Below are positions 15,497 through 21,602 of a stretch of DNA of 21,602 bases, piece after piece. Origin of the DNA: a virus; IMG/VR virus record IMGVR_UViG_3300003691_000064, positions 1 through 21,602 of that record; one strand, 5' to 3'. Positions within the stretch are counted from its first letter, which is position 1. Every line of letters starts with the position of its first letter. The translations under genes and the position numbers were made by a program. The notes below the pieces were generated by a model. It searched no databases. It worked only from the letters and a program-made list of their open reading frames with translations, and was not told the origin of the DNA.

Positions 15497-16474
15497 TTAA
15501 GCTTCTCTGTAAAGCACTTCGATAACTTGTTCTTCTTCCATACGAAGACCACCCATATTCATTCTTAGGTAGACTTGCCAAGAGTGGTGTTTATCCTCTC
15601 TCTCAGAAATTCTTGAGAACATAGATTCTTGTTGTCCAAGTTTCGCTGCTGTCTTTTCCTTGAAAACAATTGAACGTCTAGCGTTTCCAATTGCGATTGG
15701 AGTTGAAGCTGCTGCAGCTAAACCACCATGCTCGGCTAAAGTCACAACTGCACCCGTAAGCTTGTTGTAATAAACGATTGCATCGTTGAAAGGTAGTAAC
15801 TCTAGCTCTACAAACTTGAATCCCATGAAAGAATCAACTTCACCGTTAACAAGTGTTTGAACTGAGTTGAAGTCTTTGCTTGTAACTTCAGTCGTTCCTA
15901 ATAATTGATCTAAACCTTCAGCAGAGTATGCCCAGATTAAGCCACCTTTTACTTCAGCTTGACCGAATTTCTTTTTAACTGCTCTCATTGTCTCTACATT
16001 CAGAGCTTCGATAGTGTCACTTGACCCATCTTTAGAAAAAGCAACTAGCTTTTGTGTATTTGGTAGGACAACTGCCGAACTTGGCTTGTCGTTTCCTTCC
16101 ATTGCTGTACCTAAAAGAGCTTCAATAGCGATTTCATCTCTTTTACGTGACATACCTGCAGCCATTGCAAGCGCAGTTTCGTTTGTAACATTATGGATAG
16201 TTTCTAAATCATCCAATGTGTCGAATAATTCCGAGTCATACCATTGTTCAGTGAAAAGCCATCTGTTTGACTTAGGTGTTTGAGAGAAATCCGTATCAGA
16301 ATTGCGACCTTGCTTTCTGCGTGGGTCACGTTTTCCATATCTGTCGAATCTCTTCATTGAAGAGTTTACAACTTCAGGTGTTAAATATTGAGCAATCCTA
16401 GAATCACTTTGTTGTGAAAGGTGAAGAACATTGTCCGAAAACTGTTTGACCTTCACTTTATCAAATTCATTCAT
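15497..16474 (-). CDS. Major capsid protein (Phage_capsid_2 / BPP-1 Bbp17-like)
   Basis: A 325-aa protein that fits the podoviral capsid family of BPP-1 and relatives (HK97-type fold). Features are an N-terminal arm with LSQQSDSRIAQYLTPEVV (residues 19-36; family: Q...S.l...v), a basic loop (KRDPRRKQGR, 48-57), RWLFTEQWYDSELFDTLDDL (71-90; family: D..D.ld), the helix NETALAMAAGMSRKRDEIAIEALLGTA (spine-type helix with R..D..i..al.G.A) and a C-terminal region (VYLRMNMGGLRMEEEQVIEVL; family: ...G..R.ee..Vv.i.). No protease gene or obvious cleavage site is seen; a separate scaffold precedes it. The ATG has AAGGAA eight bases upstream. It is the only gene here with a long dedicated leader and a promoter directly behind a terminator, as expected for the most abundant virion protein. 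Confidence 0.9.
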   Translation of the reverse strand: MNEFDKVKVKQFSDNVLHLSQQSDSRIAQYLTPEVVNSSMKRFDRYGKRDPRRKQGRNSDTDFSQTPKSNRWLFTEQWYDSELFDTLDDLETIHNVTNETALAMAAGMSRKRDEIAIEALLGTAMEGNDKPSSAVVLPNTQKLVAFSKDGSSDTIEALNVETMRAVKKKFGQAEVKGGLIWAYSAEGLDQLLGTTEVTSKDFNSVQTLVNGEVDSFMGFKFVELELLPFNDAIVYYNKLTGAVVTLAEHGGLAAAASTPIAIGNARRSIVFKEKTAAKLGQQESMFSRISEREDKHHSWQVYLRMNMGGLRMEEEQVIEVLYREA

Positions 16475-16606
16475 GGTCTTTTCCTTGATGATTTGGTTAG
16501 TGTTTTTAATTGGTAAAGTTTTTCGGAGTGTCCTAGTATTTAGGGTCCAGGTATCAAATGTGGTTGGGATGACTAGAAGGTTCTTGCGAGGTATCTTATC
16601 CCATCT
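16475..16606 (-). other. Long 5' leader of the capsid message
   Basis: About 130 nt separate the predicted start of promoter P2 from the capsid ATG. No open frame of note lies here. TGGGAT near the start can pair with ATCCCA about 25 nt later, GATACCT occurs twice, and CCTA...TAGG forms a small inverted repeat closer to the gene. The last 15 bases hold the AAGGAA ribosome site. A structured leader could stabilise the transcript or tune capsid translation; no known riboswitch is recognised. Confidence 0.5.
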
Positions 16607-16608
16607 AT

Positions 16609-16635
16609 ACTTAGTCTAAGTGGTACAACATACCA
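16609..16635. repeat. Two adjoining inverted repeats over the capsid promoter
   Basis: ACTTAGTCTAAGT (16609-16621) is a perfect 13-bp odd palindrome covering the -10 element. TGGTA (16621-16625) and TACCA (16631-16635) form a second perfect repeat with a five-base spacer inside the promoter spacer. The two share base 16621. Two symmetrical sites between -35 and -10 suggest a repressor or activator operator, but the regulator is unknown and is not in this window. Confidence 0.55.
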
Positions 16636-16642
16636 ATGTCAA
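16613..16642 (-). promoter_or_regulatory. Sigma70-like promoter P2 for the capsid gene
   Basis: On the minus strand a perfect -35, TTGACA (16642-16637), is followed after 18 bases by TAGACT (16618-16613), which matches TATAAT at four of six positions. Transcription would start near 16606. It begins directly after the terminator at 16644-16688, so it restarts transcription for capsid and cement. Use of bacterial-type elements suggests transcription by host RNA polymerase rather than a T7-type polymerase; no T7-like promoter is seen here. Confidence 0.65.
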
Positions 16643-16643
16643 A

Positions 16644-16688
16644 TAAAAAACCCTCCCAAATATCAAGCAAGCCTGTAAAGGGGAGGGT
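16644..16688 (-). terminator. Strong intrinsic terminator upstream of the capsid promoter
   Basis: On the minus strand ACCCTCCC (16688-16681) pairs perfectly with GGGAGGGT (16657-16650) across a 23-base loop, followed by TTTTTTATTT. The stem is GC-rich and the T-tract is long, so it should be efficient. It would end transcripts of the packaging/portal/scaffold operon and also any transcript starting at P1 about 75 nt upstream. Confidence 0.85.
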
Positions 16689-16720
16689 ATAAACATTCCG
16701 ACGAAAGAAGATTTAAAGTT
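16644..16720 (-). ncRNA. Possible small RNA or attenuated leader between P1 and the terminator
   Basis: Initiation at P1 would start near 16720 and the strong terminator ends near 16644, giving an RNA of about 77 nt. It contains no open reading frame with a ribosome site. The 5' half is AU-rich and probably unpaired (ACUUUAAAUCUUCUUUCGUC...), the 3' half is the terminator hairpin with a 23-nt loop. This is the anatomy of a bacterial regulatory RNA, or of an attenuator controlling read-through into the capsid gene. No target or known family is recognised; the call rests only on promoter and terminator placement. Confidence 0.4.
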
Positions 16721-16726
16721 AAAACA

Positions 16727-16755
16727 ATTGTATTAATTGGCAACACGTACGTCAA
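16727..16755 (-). promoter_or_regulatory. Near-consensus sigma70 promoter P1
   Basis: On the minus strand TTGACG (16755-16750, five of six consensus) and TACAAT (16732-16727, five of six) are separated by exactly 17 bases. It begins nine bases after the scaffold stop codon. The only thing directly downstream is the terminator, so the promoter must serve either a short RNA or read-through transcription of the capsid genes. Confidence 0.65.
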
Positions 16756-16763
16756 GAGCCATT

Positions 16764-17696
16764 TTATACCATGGCAATATTCGTTAAATCATACATTTCT
16801 TTTTGAGCGGCGGCGTGATTTGGGTGGGTAGAATCCCAAAATGCCCCTTTTGTATCTGCTCGCATTGAGTTCATTTTATATGTTGCTTCAGCAGGAGTCA
16901 TAGTTGTTCTATTTGGTCTCCTATCTCCACTACCCGGGGCACCATCTTCCGGTTCCCCTTCTACGAGTTTGTCCATGAACTTCATAAAAGCTGGACTTGC
17001 ACCTAAACCACTGTCCATAATTGCTTCTTTTAAACTAGAATCCATTTCATCTTGGTAGTAGGTCTTAATGTTTGCAAGTTTAGCGTCGAAAGATTCTCCC
17101 CATTCTTTTGAAAGAGACTCCCTGTCAGTCTTGTATTTATCATCAAGAAGAGTCTTAGCACCTGAAGCTTTATCAACTTGGAACTTATCCACTGATGAAA
17201 GAATTGCTTGAAGTGATTCCGAGGGGAGATTATGTTCAATTCCCATTTTCTTCATATCTGCCATAAGTAAATCGTCGAAAGAAACTTTGTTCTCTCCAAA
17301 TTCTAAAGTGTACTTATCTGGATCAATCCCTAGAACTTCCCTTCTAAACTTTTGAACTTCTTCATTAGTGGCATGTTTACCTGGCTTAATTATTTTGTCA
17401 GCTCCTACCATCTTTGAAGCGTGGGCAAGGGCCTTGAACATTTCGTTATTGTTGAAAGTCTTATCCTCATTCAAGTATTTCTCAAAGACCTTCTCCCCTT
17501 TTAAATCTTCAGGAAAACCTTCTGGAAAAACTGTAGTGGAAGGGGGTAAGTCACCTGCCGGTGGTTTATCGTCAACGGGAGGTTTGTCATCTGCCGGTGG
17601 GCCATCATCTAAAAAACCTGCGCTCCCTCTATCATCATGGAATATAACCATGAAAAATGTTATAAAATTAAATAGTATGCTTTTAAAACTCTTCAT
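16764..17696 (-). CDS. Scaffold / capsid assembly protein with hydrophobic N-terminus
   Basis: A 310-aa acidic, helical protein immediately before the major capsid gene. The C-terminus has the pattern of podoviral scaffolds: TPAEATYKMNSMRADTKGAF (267-286) then HPNHAAAQKEMYDL (291-304), cf. family 'A...i..l..d..fa.....HP.H..Av..m..L'. The middle contains PEDLKGEKVFEKYLNEDKTF and LGIDPDKYTLE, also common in scaffolds. Residues 29-55 carry a Pro/Asp repeat (DDGPPADDKPPVDDKPPAGD). Unexpectedly, residues 1-20 (MKSFKSILFNFITFFMVIFH) look like a signal peptide or membrane anchor. The first ATG has GGAGAAG upstream and overlaps the preceding gene by 14 bases; the next Met (16) has no ribosome site and leaves only part of the hydrophobic run. 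Size is like T7 gp9 (about 307 aa). No protease motif is seen. Confidence 0.78.
   Translation of the reverse strand: MKSFKSILFNFITFFMVIFHDDRGSAGFLDDGPPADDKPPVDDKPPAGDLPPSTTVFPEGFPEDLKGEKVFEKYLNEDKTFNNNEMFKALAHASKMVGADKIIKPGKHATNEEVQKFRREVLGIDPDKYTLEFGENKVSFDDLLMADMKKMGIEHNLPSESLQAILSSVDKFQVDKASGAKTLLDDKYKTDRESLSKEWGESFDAKLANIKTYYQDEMDSSLKEAIMDSGLGASPAFMKFMDKLVEGEPEDGAPGSGDRRPNRTTMTPAEATYKMNSMRADTKGAFWDSTHPNHAAAQKEMYDLTNIAMV
17547..17600 (-). repeat. Three 18-bp tandem repeats encoding the scaffold Pro/Asp segment
   Basis: Three successive 18-bp units (for example CCACCGGCAGATGACAAA on the minus strand) encode PPADDK, PPVDDK and PPAGDL. Units 1 and 3 differ at few bases, the middle one is more diverged. 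In-frame length means copy number can change without breaking the gene. It forms a flexible acidic linker between the hydrophobic N-terminus and the helical body of the scaffold. Confidence 0.8.
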
Positions 17697-18000
17697 TTTC
17701 CGCTTCTCCGTTTCCGTATTCTGATTTAATCAGCTCTCGCATGATATTTATTTCTTGTAAGATATCTGGCCCTGTCATTTTCATAAGCTCAAAACCGACT
17801 TCCCTCTTTCCTTCTGCTCTCATTATCTCATGTGAGTCCGAACCTGCAGGAGTCGTTGAACCGACCCCACAAGATTGTAATATTGCAATTAAAACTTCCT
17901 GACCATATTCTCCACCAAAGACTTTCTGGAACTTAACAACCATTTCCTTCTGAGTATTAAGGTGTTCAAGTTCTAATTTTTCATCATCCGACTGCTGCAT
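17683..18000 (-). CDS. Bbp19-like small head protein
   Basis: A 105-aa protein whose centre matches the Bbp19-like phage domain: KFQKVFGGEYGQEVLIAILQ (about residues 23-42; family: F.tp.G..vL..L), followed by SHEIMRAEGKREVGFELMKM (56-75; family: ....r.aG.R.vg..i.), including the conserved G-x-R. In BPP-1 and many related podoviruses this gene sits between portal and scaffold/capsid genes, exactly as here. Its role in head assembly is not established to my knowledge. The ATG lies inside the last codons of portal (17-bp overlap) with GGGAGAAG as ribosome site, and its own 3' end overlaps the scaffold start, so portal, this gene and scaffold are translationally coupled. Confidence 0.82.
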   Translation of the reverse strand: MQQSDDEKLELEHLNTQKEMVVKFQKVFGGEYGQEVLIAILQSCGVGSTTPAGSDSHEIMRAEGKREVGFELMKMTGPDILQEINIMRELIKSEYGNGEAENEEF

Positions 18001-19591
18001 TTGCTTCTCCCATCGTCTTAGCGGCTTGTGCTTGGCTATTTGCTAACTCAGCTTCCTGAGCTTCTTTTTGTATTTTTGCTCTTTGCTCTCTAATCCCTTT
18101 AACATCTTCAGGAAGGCGAATTAAGTTTCTATCCACATTCCACCTATCAAGTGAGTTAAGGAGAGATTTATCACCATCAATTAAATCCAATATGTTTGGG
18201 TCCTTTTCTATAAGGACACCATTTTCTTGGATTGCTCTAAGAAGTGATTCACCTTCGCCAGCACCTTGAGCTTTAGAAACAAGAGAGGTGTATTTAGGTA
18301 TGATATTTTTAAGGTCTTTAAGTTCTTTAGGTCTTTCGGGTATTTCATCTGAGACAAGATCAAATACTCTATCGATAACTATTCTTAAATCTTCGTTAGA
18401 GAATCTAGTGAGGAATGTCCCAATTGATCTAAATTGTTCATCTCTTCTTTGACTAACTTCCACGGCAGTCATTCTATCGCTTTCTACCAGACGTAATTTA
18501 TCGAGCATGAAAGCTTTCTCAAGTTTCTGTTGCATACGAACGATTTTATCGTTAGCAATATCTGGCCTTGTACCTGTGAAGATAGGTTTAATCTCAGCGT
18601 TTCTTCTTGTGACATTTACCGCAAGAGGTGTGAGTCTAAGAGGTCGAATCATCCCGCTATCTTGAATTTGGACAGGAGGGGTAATCGCTATTTGAGTTCC
18701 TAGTAAATCGGCTTTCACCATTTTGTTTAAAACTTTTACATCACCTAGTTTTCTAGTAAGAGGTGAACGACCAAAGGATTCCGCACTTGTTGTAAAGAAG
18801 CGAGGAAATGCCATAGGGTTAGAACTGTAACCACTTTCCTTAAGGATATGTTTTTTATCCACAAGTACATGGTATGAAACGAACTTAAATTTCACACCCT
18901 TTCTTCTTTTATTAGATTGGTTGTAAGCTGTTTTATCATTTGGTTCTATGTAATGAATTACTTCCCACTCTTTATCTTGAAGCTTTTGTTCATCAATATC
19001 TTTCTTAAAGTCAGTTGGGAAAGCATCTTCCCCGTATTCATCGACCAATTGATTATAGTTGTACGTGTATTTTATTGCGTATTTTTTTATTACCCCTTTG
19101 GCACCAGGAGTAATCATCACGTTGAATACTGGGATTGTTTCGAATACTAATTTACCATCAGCATTTTTTGAAACAACCATTGGGGCCGTACCAAGAGAAC
19201 CTAGATCCACAAGCTGTTCAGTTATTGCTTCCGTAAAATTACTATCTGATAACTTTGATAATATAATTCTAGTTACGTCCTGCAACCATTTCGAAGTCTT
19301 GGGTCTTTGGTCTAATTGATTATTTCCTGTTGACCAGATGAACCAAGGGGTTGCTGGATTAACAAGGAGTCCTGCCATAATCGAGGCAAATTCTTCAAGA
19401 GCATCTGTCGCCGAGGAATCATAGATATGTTTATTCATCCGGCTCCCGATTTGAGCTTTCGAGTTGAACATCATATCTTTTTCGGGGTAAGTCCATTTTA
19501 GAACCTCTTGCCACATTGGATGCCAACGACGGGAGAGGGCCTTCATTACCTCGATTTCTTTTATGAGTTTTTCAATTATTTCTAGTTTCAT
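17984..19591 (-). CDS. Portal protein / head-tail connector
   Basis: A 535-aa protein that fits the podoviral head-tail connector family (T7 gp8, PF12236). The N-terminus has RRWHPMWQEVLKWTYPEKDM (21-40; family: R......e...y..P), then YDSSATDALEEFASIMAGLLVNPATPWFIW (57-86; family: yDs.a..a...lAa.l...l.pp...WF.l). The central part carries the receptor-like beta region and the C-terminal third is helical, ending in an Ala/Gln-rich coiled coil (QKEAQEAELANSQAQAAKTM). Twelve copies form the ring through which the terminase pumps DNA and to which tail tubular protein A binds. Length equals T7 gp8 (about 536 aa). The ATG has AAGGGA seven bases upstream. Confidence 0.92.
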   Translation of the reverse strand: MKLEIIEKLIKEIEVMKALSRRWHPMWQEVLKWTYPEKDMMFNSKAQIGSRMNKHIYDSSATDALEEFASIMAGLLVNPATPWFIWSTGNNQLDQRPKTSKWLQDVTRIILSKLSDSNFTEAITEQLVDLGSLGTAPMVVSKNADGKLVFETIPVFNVMITPGAKGVIKKYAIKYTYNYNQLVDEYGEDAFPTDFKKDIDEQKLQDKEWEVIHYIEPNDKTAYNQSNKRRKGVKFKFVSYHVLVDKKHILKESGYSSNPMAFPRFFTTSAESFGRSPLTRKLGDVKVLNKMVKADLLGTQIAITPPVQIQDSGMIRPLRLTPLAVNVTRRNAEIKPIFTGTRPDIANDKIVRMQQKLEKAFMLDKLRLVESDRMTAVEVSQRRDEQFRSIGTFLTRFSNEDLRIVIDRVFDLVSDEIPERPKELKDLKNIIPKYTSLVSKAQGAGEGESLLRAIQENGVLIEKDPNILDLIDGDKSLLNSLDRWNVDRNLIRLPEDVKGIREQRAKIQKEAQEAELANSQAQAAKTMGEANAAVG

Positions 19592-19600
19592 GATTATCCC

Positions 19601-20008
19601 TTAAACTAATGATCTAGTTGGTGATTGGTAATAATCTTCTTGTTCGTCGGATTGTAGTACTAGGCTTGAAACAGAGAGTCCTTCACTAGAACTTTCATTC
19701 ACCCCTGTGGATAAAAAATTGGGGGAATTGTCTCTTTCTGCTTTTATGTTGGTTGTATATAAATCAGTGTCCTCTTGAGAACTTTTAATCAAGGCATCAA
19801 CTGAGTCTGTGTTCTTAGCTTTTCCGTAATAACCCCCGTGTTGTTGGTTATCAAAATAAAAAGTTATCTCATTTAAAGAGTCTTTGAATTCTTGAGTGTC
19901 GGAAATGTTTAGCTTTGCGGCTTGATCTTTGTAGCCCTGATAAATCCCATTAGTGAATTCCTCGTAAGCTTTATTGTAAGCAGCATTTCCATTTACTTTC
20001 TTGGCCAT
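19601..20008 (-). CDS. 135-aa hypothetical protein between terminase and portal
   Basis: I do not recognise this family. The ATG has AGGAAA six bases upstream and begins eight bases after the terminase stop; the portal begins nine bases after its own stop, so it belongs to the packaging operon. Residues 1-75 are mixed charged and aromatic (NKAYEEFTNGIYQGYKDQAA, then ITFYFDNQQHGGYYGKAKN). Residues 85-135 are Ser/Glu-rich and probably disordered. There is no signal peptide, membrane segment or catalytic motif. Position suggests a head-completion, packaging or portal-associated accessory protein; this is inference only. Confidence 0.7.
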   Translation of the reverse strand: MAKKVNGNAAYNKAYEEFTNGIYQGYKDQAAKLNISDTQEFKDSLNEITFYFDNQQHGGYYGKAKNTDSVDALIKSSQEDTDLYTTNIKAERDNSPNFLSTGVNESSSEGLSVSSLVLQSDEQEDYYQSPTRSLV

Positions 20009-20016
20009 AATATTTC

Positions 20017-21516
20017 CTATGCTGAATCCGAGAGAGGGTCATAACTATCTGACAAGTCAAAGCTCTCCTGGGCGTATTGTTCCATTTCTTCTTGTTTACT
20101 ATTTAAGCGACCGTTTCCACCAAAGGACCCATTATAGTTGTCGTTCAAAGTTCCATCGAAATCGACGGCAAATTGTCTAAATGAATCCGCTGCATGACTG
20201 GCCCAATTGTGTTTAGGTTTATCTTTGTATCTTTGGTTCTTGTCGTCGTACCCTTTTTCATAAGCAGCGAGGGCCTTAAGTCCGATCTTGCATTTATTAA
20301 TATCGAAGTAACAAATCGGAAGGACTTGTCTAACGGCATGAATATCTTCATTAACATTTGCTGTACGAGGTAAAACGTCGAGGCAACCAGGTTTCCACAT
20401 ATTATGCTTACGCATGAATTCTTCCATGAAGTCCACACGAGTTCTTCCCGTTGATAATTCATGATGTTCGGCATCGTGAGGCAGTACCCAACGAGAATAA
20501 GAATAAGGTTTCTTCGCAAGTTCCTCGACGTAATGTTCAAAGCCTTTCCCATTATTTTCATAATAATCTATGACTCTGATTTCCCTTCCAATAGTTTGGA
20601 AGAACCAAATTGAATTTGTATCGTTGAATCCTAAATCCCAATAAGTAATTACGGGAACCATAGGGTCGTAAGGTACGGAAGTTATGCGACCATCTTTCCT
20701 AGCATCATCAATGTATTTCTGATAGTACTTTCCTGAAGGTGCGGCATTGAAATCACACTCAAACTCTTGAGCATATTCTTCTGCAGACATTTCTCTCTTG
20801 GCATCTTCCAAAGCTTCTTCAGATATAAGACCTGTGACAGAGACCGGAAGTTTACAATGGAACCAACTCTCCGAGTTTTCAACCGCATGGTCGTAAACAT
20901 CTTTGAAAGCATTCTCCCCTTTCGGAGTTCCAATAATTGCTTCCCATCCAAGACGATCAGCAATAGTTGGTTGAAGCGCTTTCCCTCTGGTGTCAGGGTG
21001 CATATCTGCATATTCATCTAAAACATACCCATCTAAATATAGTCCACGGAAAGCGTCGAAGTTTTCAGCACCCATTACATAAATGGTTGATTTACTCTCC
21101 TGACCACCGTGAGTAAGTCCGTGTATCTCGATTGTTAATTCGGATTCATTGAAAGTTACGTTCGGTAATTTACCTAGATATGTTTTAAAATAATCCCAAG
21201 ATATTCTCTTGGCCTGTTTGTATGTTGGAGCAATGTAAGCGAATTTAGGATCGGTTAAAGGATTTCCCGTAAGAGGGTCGTTTTTTTCGAAAGTTAGTGC
21301 CGCCATCACAATGTGATTAATTGCCCAAACGGTCTTACCACCACGACGATGGAAAACTAGGCAAGCGTGACGAAATCTTCTCCTTGGAACATTACCAAAC
21401 TTTTTGTACCCAAGCATTGTGGCGTGTGCCCACTTCTGCCAAGTACGAGGAATATAGCCAGTAGAGTACTTACCATCTTTCCTAAGTTTTCGTTTATCTA
21501 AGGTTTTCTTCGCCAC
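20017..21516 (-). CDS. terL: Terminase large subunit
   Basis: A 499-aa DNA-packaging ATPase and nuclease. ATPase motifs: Walker A variant FHRRGGKT (55-62, the R-x-GK-T form of terminases), Walker B YVLDEYADM (164-172, hydrophobics then D-E), and coupling motif IGTPKG (195-200). Nuclease motifs of the RNase H-like domain: WDLGFND (293-299) with the first acidic residue D294, PHDAEHHELSTGRTR (346-360) with the second, and HAADSFR (441-447) with the third. An intact motor and headful or site-specific cutting activity is therefore expected. It binds the portal, encoded downstream. The start is GTG at 21516 with AGGT upstream, 11 bases after the preceding gene's stop; no earlier in-frame start is plausible. 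Motif spacing is closer to Terminase_6 type proteins than to T7 gp19. Confidence 0.95.
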   Translation of the reverse strand: MAKKTLDKRKLRKDGKYSTGYIPRTWQKWAHATMLGYKKFGNVPRRRFRHACLVFHRRGGKTVWAINHIVMAALTFEKNDPLTGNPLTDPKFAYIAPTYKQAKRISWDYFKTYLGKLPNVTFNESELTIEIHGLTHGGQESKSTIYVMGAENFDAFRGLYLDGYVLDEYADMHPDTRGKALQPTIADRLGWEAIIGTPKGENAFKDVYDHAVENSESWFHCKLPVSVTGLISEEALEDAKREMSAEEYAQEFECDFNAAPSGKYYQKYIDDARKDGRITSVPYDPMVPVITYWDLGFNDTNSIWFFQTIGREIRVIDYYENNGKGFEHYVEELAKKPYSYSRWVLPHDAEHHELSTGRTRVDFMEEFMRKHNMWKPGCLDVLPRTANVNEDIHAVRQVLPICYFDINKCKIGLKALAAYEKGYDDKNQRYKDKPKHNWASHAADSFRQFAVDFDGTLNDNYNGSFGGNGRLNSKQEEMEQYAQESFDLSDSYDPLSDSA

Positions 21517-21527
21517 TTAAGTATTAC

Positions 21528-21602
21528 CTAAATCTCGAAATCCTCTTCAGAAGCAATTGCTTTAGAAGCTGTGATAATCTTTTGAACTATATCTTTCTTC
21601 TT
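21528..21602 (-). CDS. C-terminal end of upstream gene, possibly small terminase
   Basis: The minus-strand frame starting at the window edge reads KKKDIVQKIITASKAIASEEDFEI and stops with TAG at 21530-21528; the rest lies outside the window. It is 11 bases before terL. A small terminase subunit usually sits here and often ends in a short charged helix, but 24 residues are too few to identify it. The frame is open over its whole visible length and is followed by the terL ribosome site. Confidence 0.5.
   Translation of the reverse strand, partial: KKKDIVQKIITASKAIASEEDFEI

Noticed and set aside
15316-15552. A 78-codon minus-strand frame across the end of capsid and start of cement, which could suggest a T7 gene 10-like frameshift extension.
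   Set aside because: No slippery heptamer is seen before the capsid stop, and the frame is only a shadow of both genes in another frame.
16734-16764. A nine-codon frame MALDVRVAN directly after the scaffold stop.
   Set aside because: It has no ribosome site and its bases are better explained by the -35 and spacer of promoter P1.
17368-17724. A 118-codon plus-strand frame opposite the scaffold gene.
   Set aside because: It mirrors the Pro/Asp repeat and scaffold codons, has no ribosome site, and all other genes lie on the minus strand.

Overview
The window is one continuous block of late (structural and lysis) genes from a short-tailed, podovirus-type bacteriophage. Every gene I can support lies on the minus strand, so the genome reads from base 21602 down to base 1. 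I see no host genes, integrase, tRNA, CRISPR array or insertion sequence. The DNA is AT-rich. Starts are mostly ATG preceded by good GGAGG/AAGGA-type ribosome sites, and genes overlap or sit a few bases apart. The end of the window encodes a lipoprotein with a clean lipobox, which together with T7-like ejection proteins points to a Gram-negative host. The host genus cannot be read from the sequence.

Layout in reading order. Packaging and head: the last 24 codons of an upstream gene (possibly small terminase), large terminase (Walker A/B plus nuclease motifs), an unrecognised 135-aa gene, portal, a Bbp19-like small protein, scaffold, major capsid protein and a Bbp16/cement-like protein. This order resembles Bordetella phage BPP-1. 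Tail and ejection: tail tubular proteins A and B (T7 gp11/gp12-like), a small gp14-like internal protein, then three large internal (ejection) proteins of 848, 573 and 825 aa. Adhesion: a T7 gp17-N-terminus-like tail-fibre adaptor with a collagen-like stretch, then a 915-aa fibre. Lysis or accessory end: a 66-aa XhlA/holin-like protein, a 102-aa acidic protein, a 97-aa one-pass membrane protein and an overlapping lipoprotein cut by the window edge.

Regulation is concentrated around the capsid gene. The 289-bp gap upstream of the capsid gene holds, in order of transcription, a near-consensus sigma70 promoter (TTGACG-N17-TACAAT), a strong intrinsic terminator about 75 nt further on, a second sigma70-like promoter (TTGACA-N18-TAGACT) built into two inverted repeats, and a leader of about 130 nt. 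A second terminator follows the cement gene. Capsid and cement therefore look like a separately driven two-gene transcription unit, and the promoter-terminator pair in front of it could make a small RNA of about 77 nt.

The points most worth a second look are that promoter-terminator-promoter cassette, an ADP-ribosyltransferase-like region buried in the 573-aa ejection protein, and secretion-type hydrophobic N-termini on both the tail fibre and the scaffold, which are unusual for virion assembly proteins.
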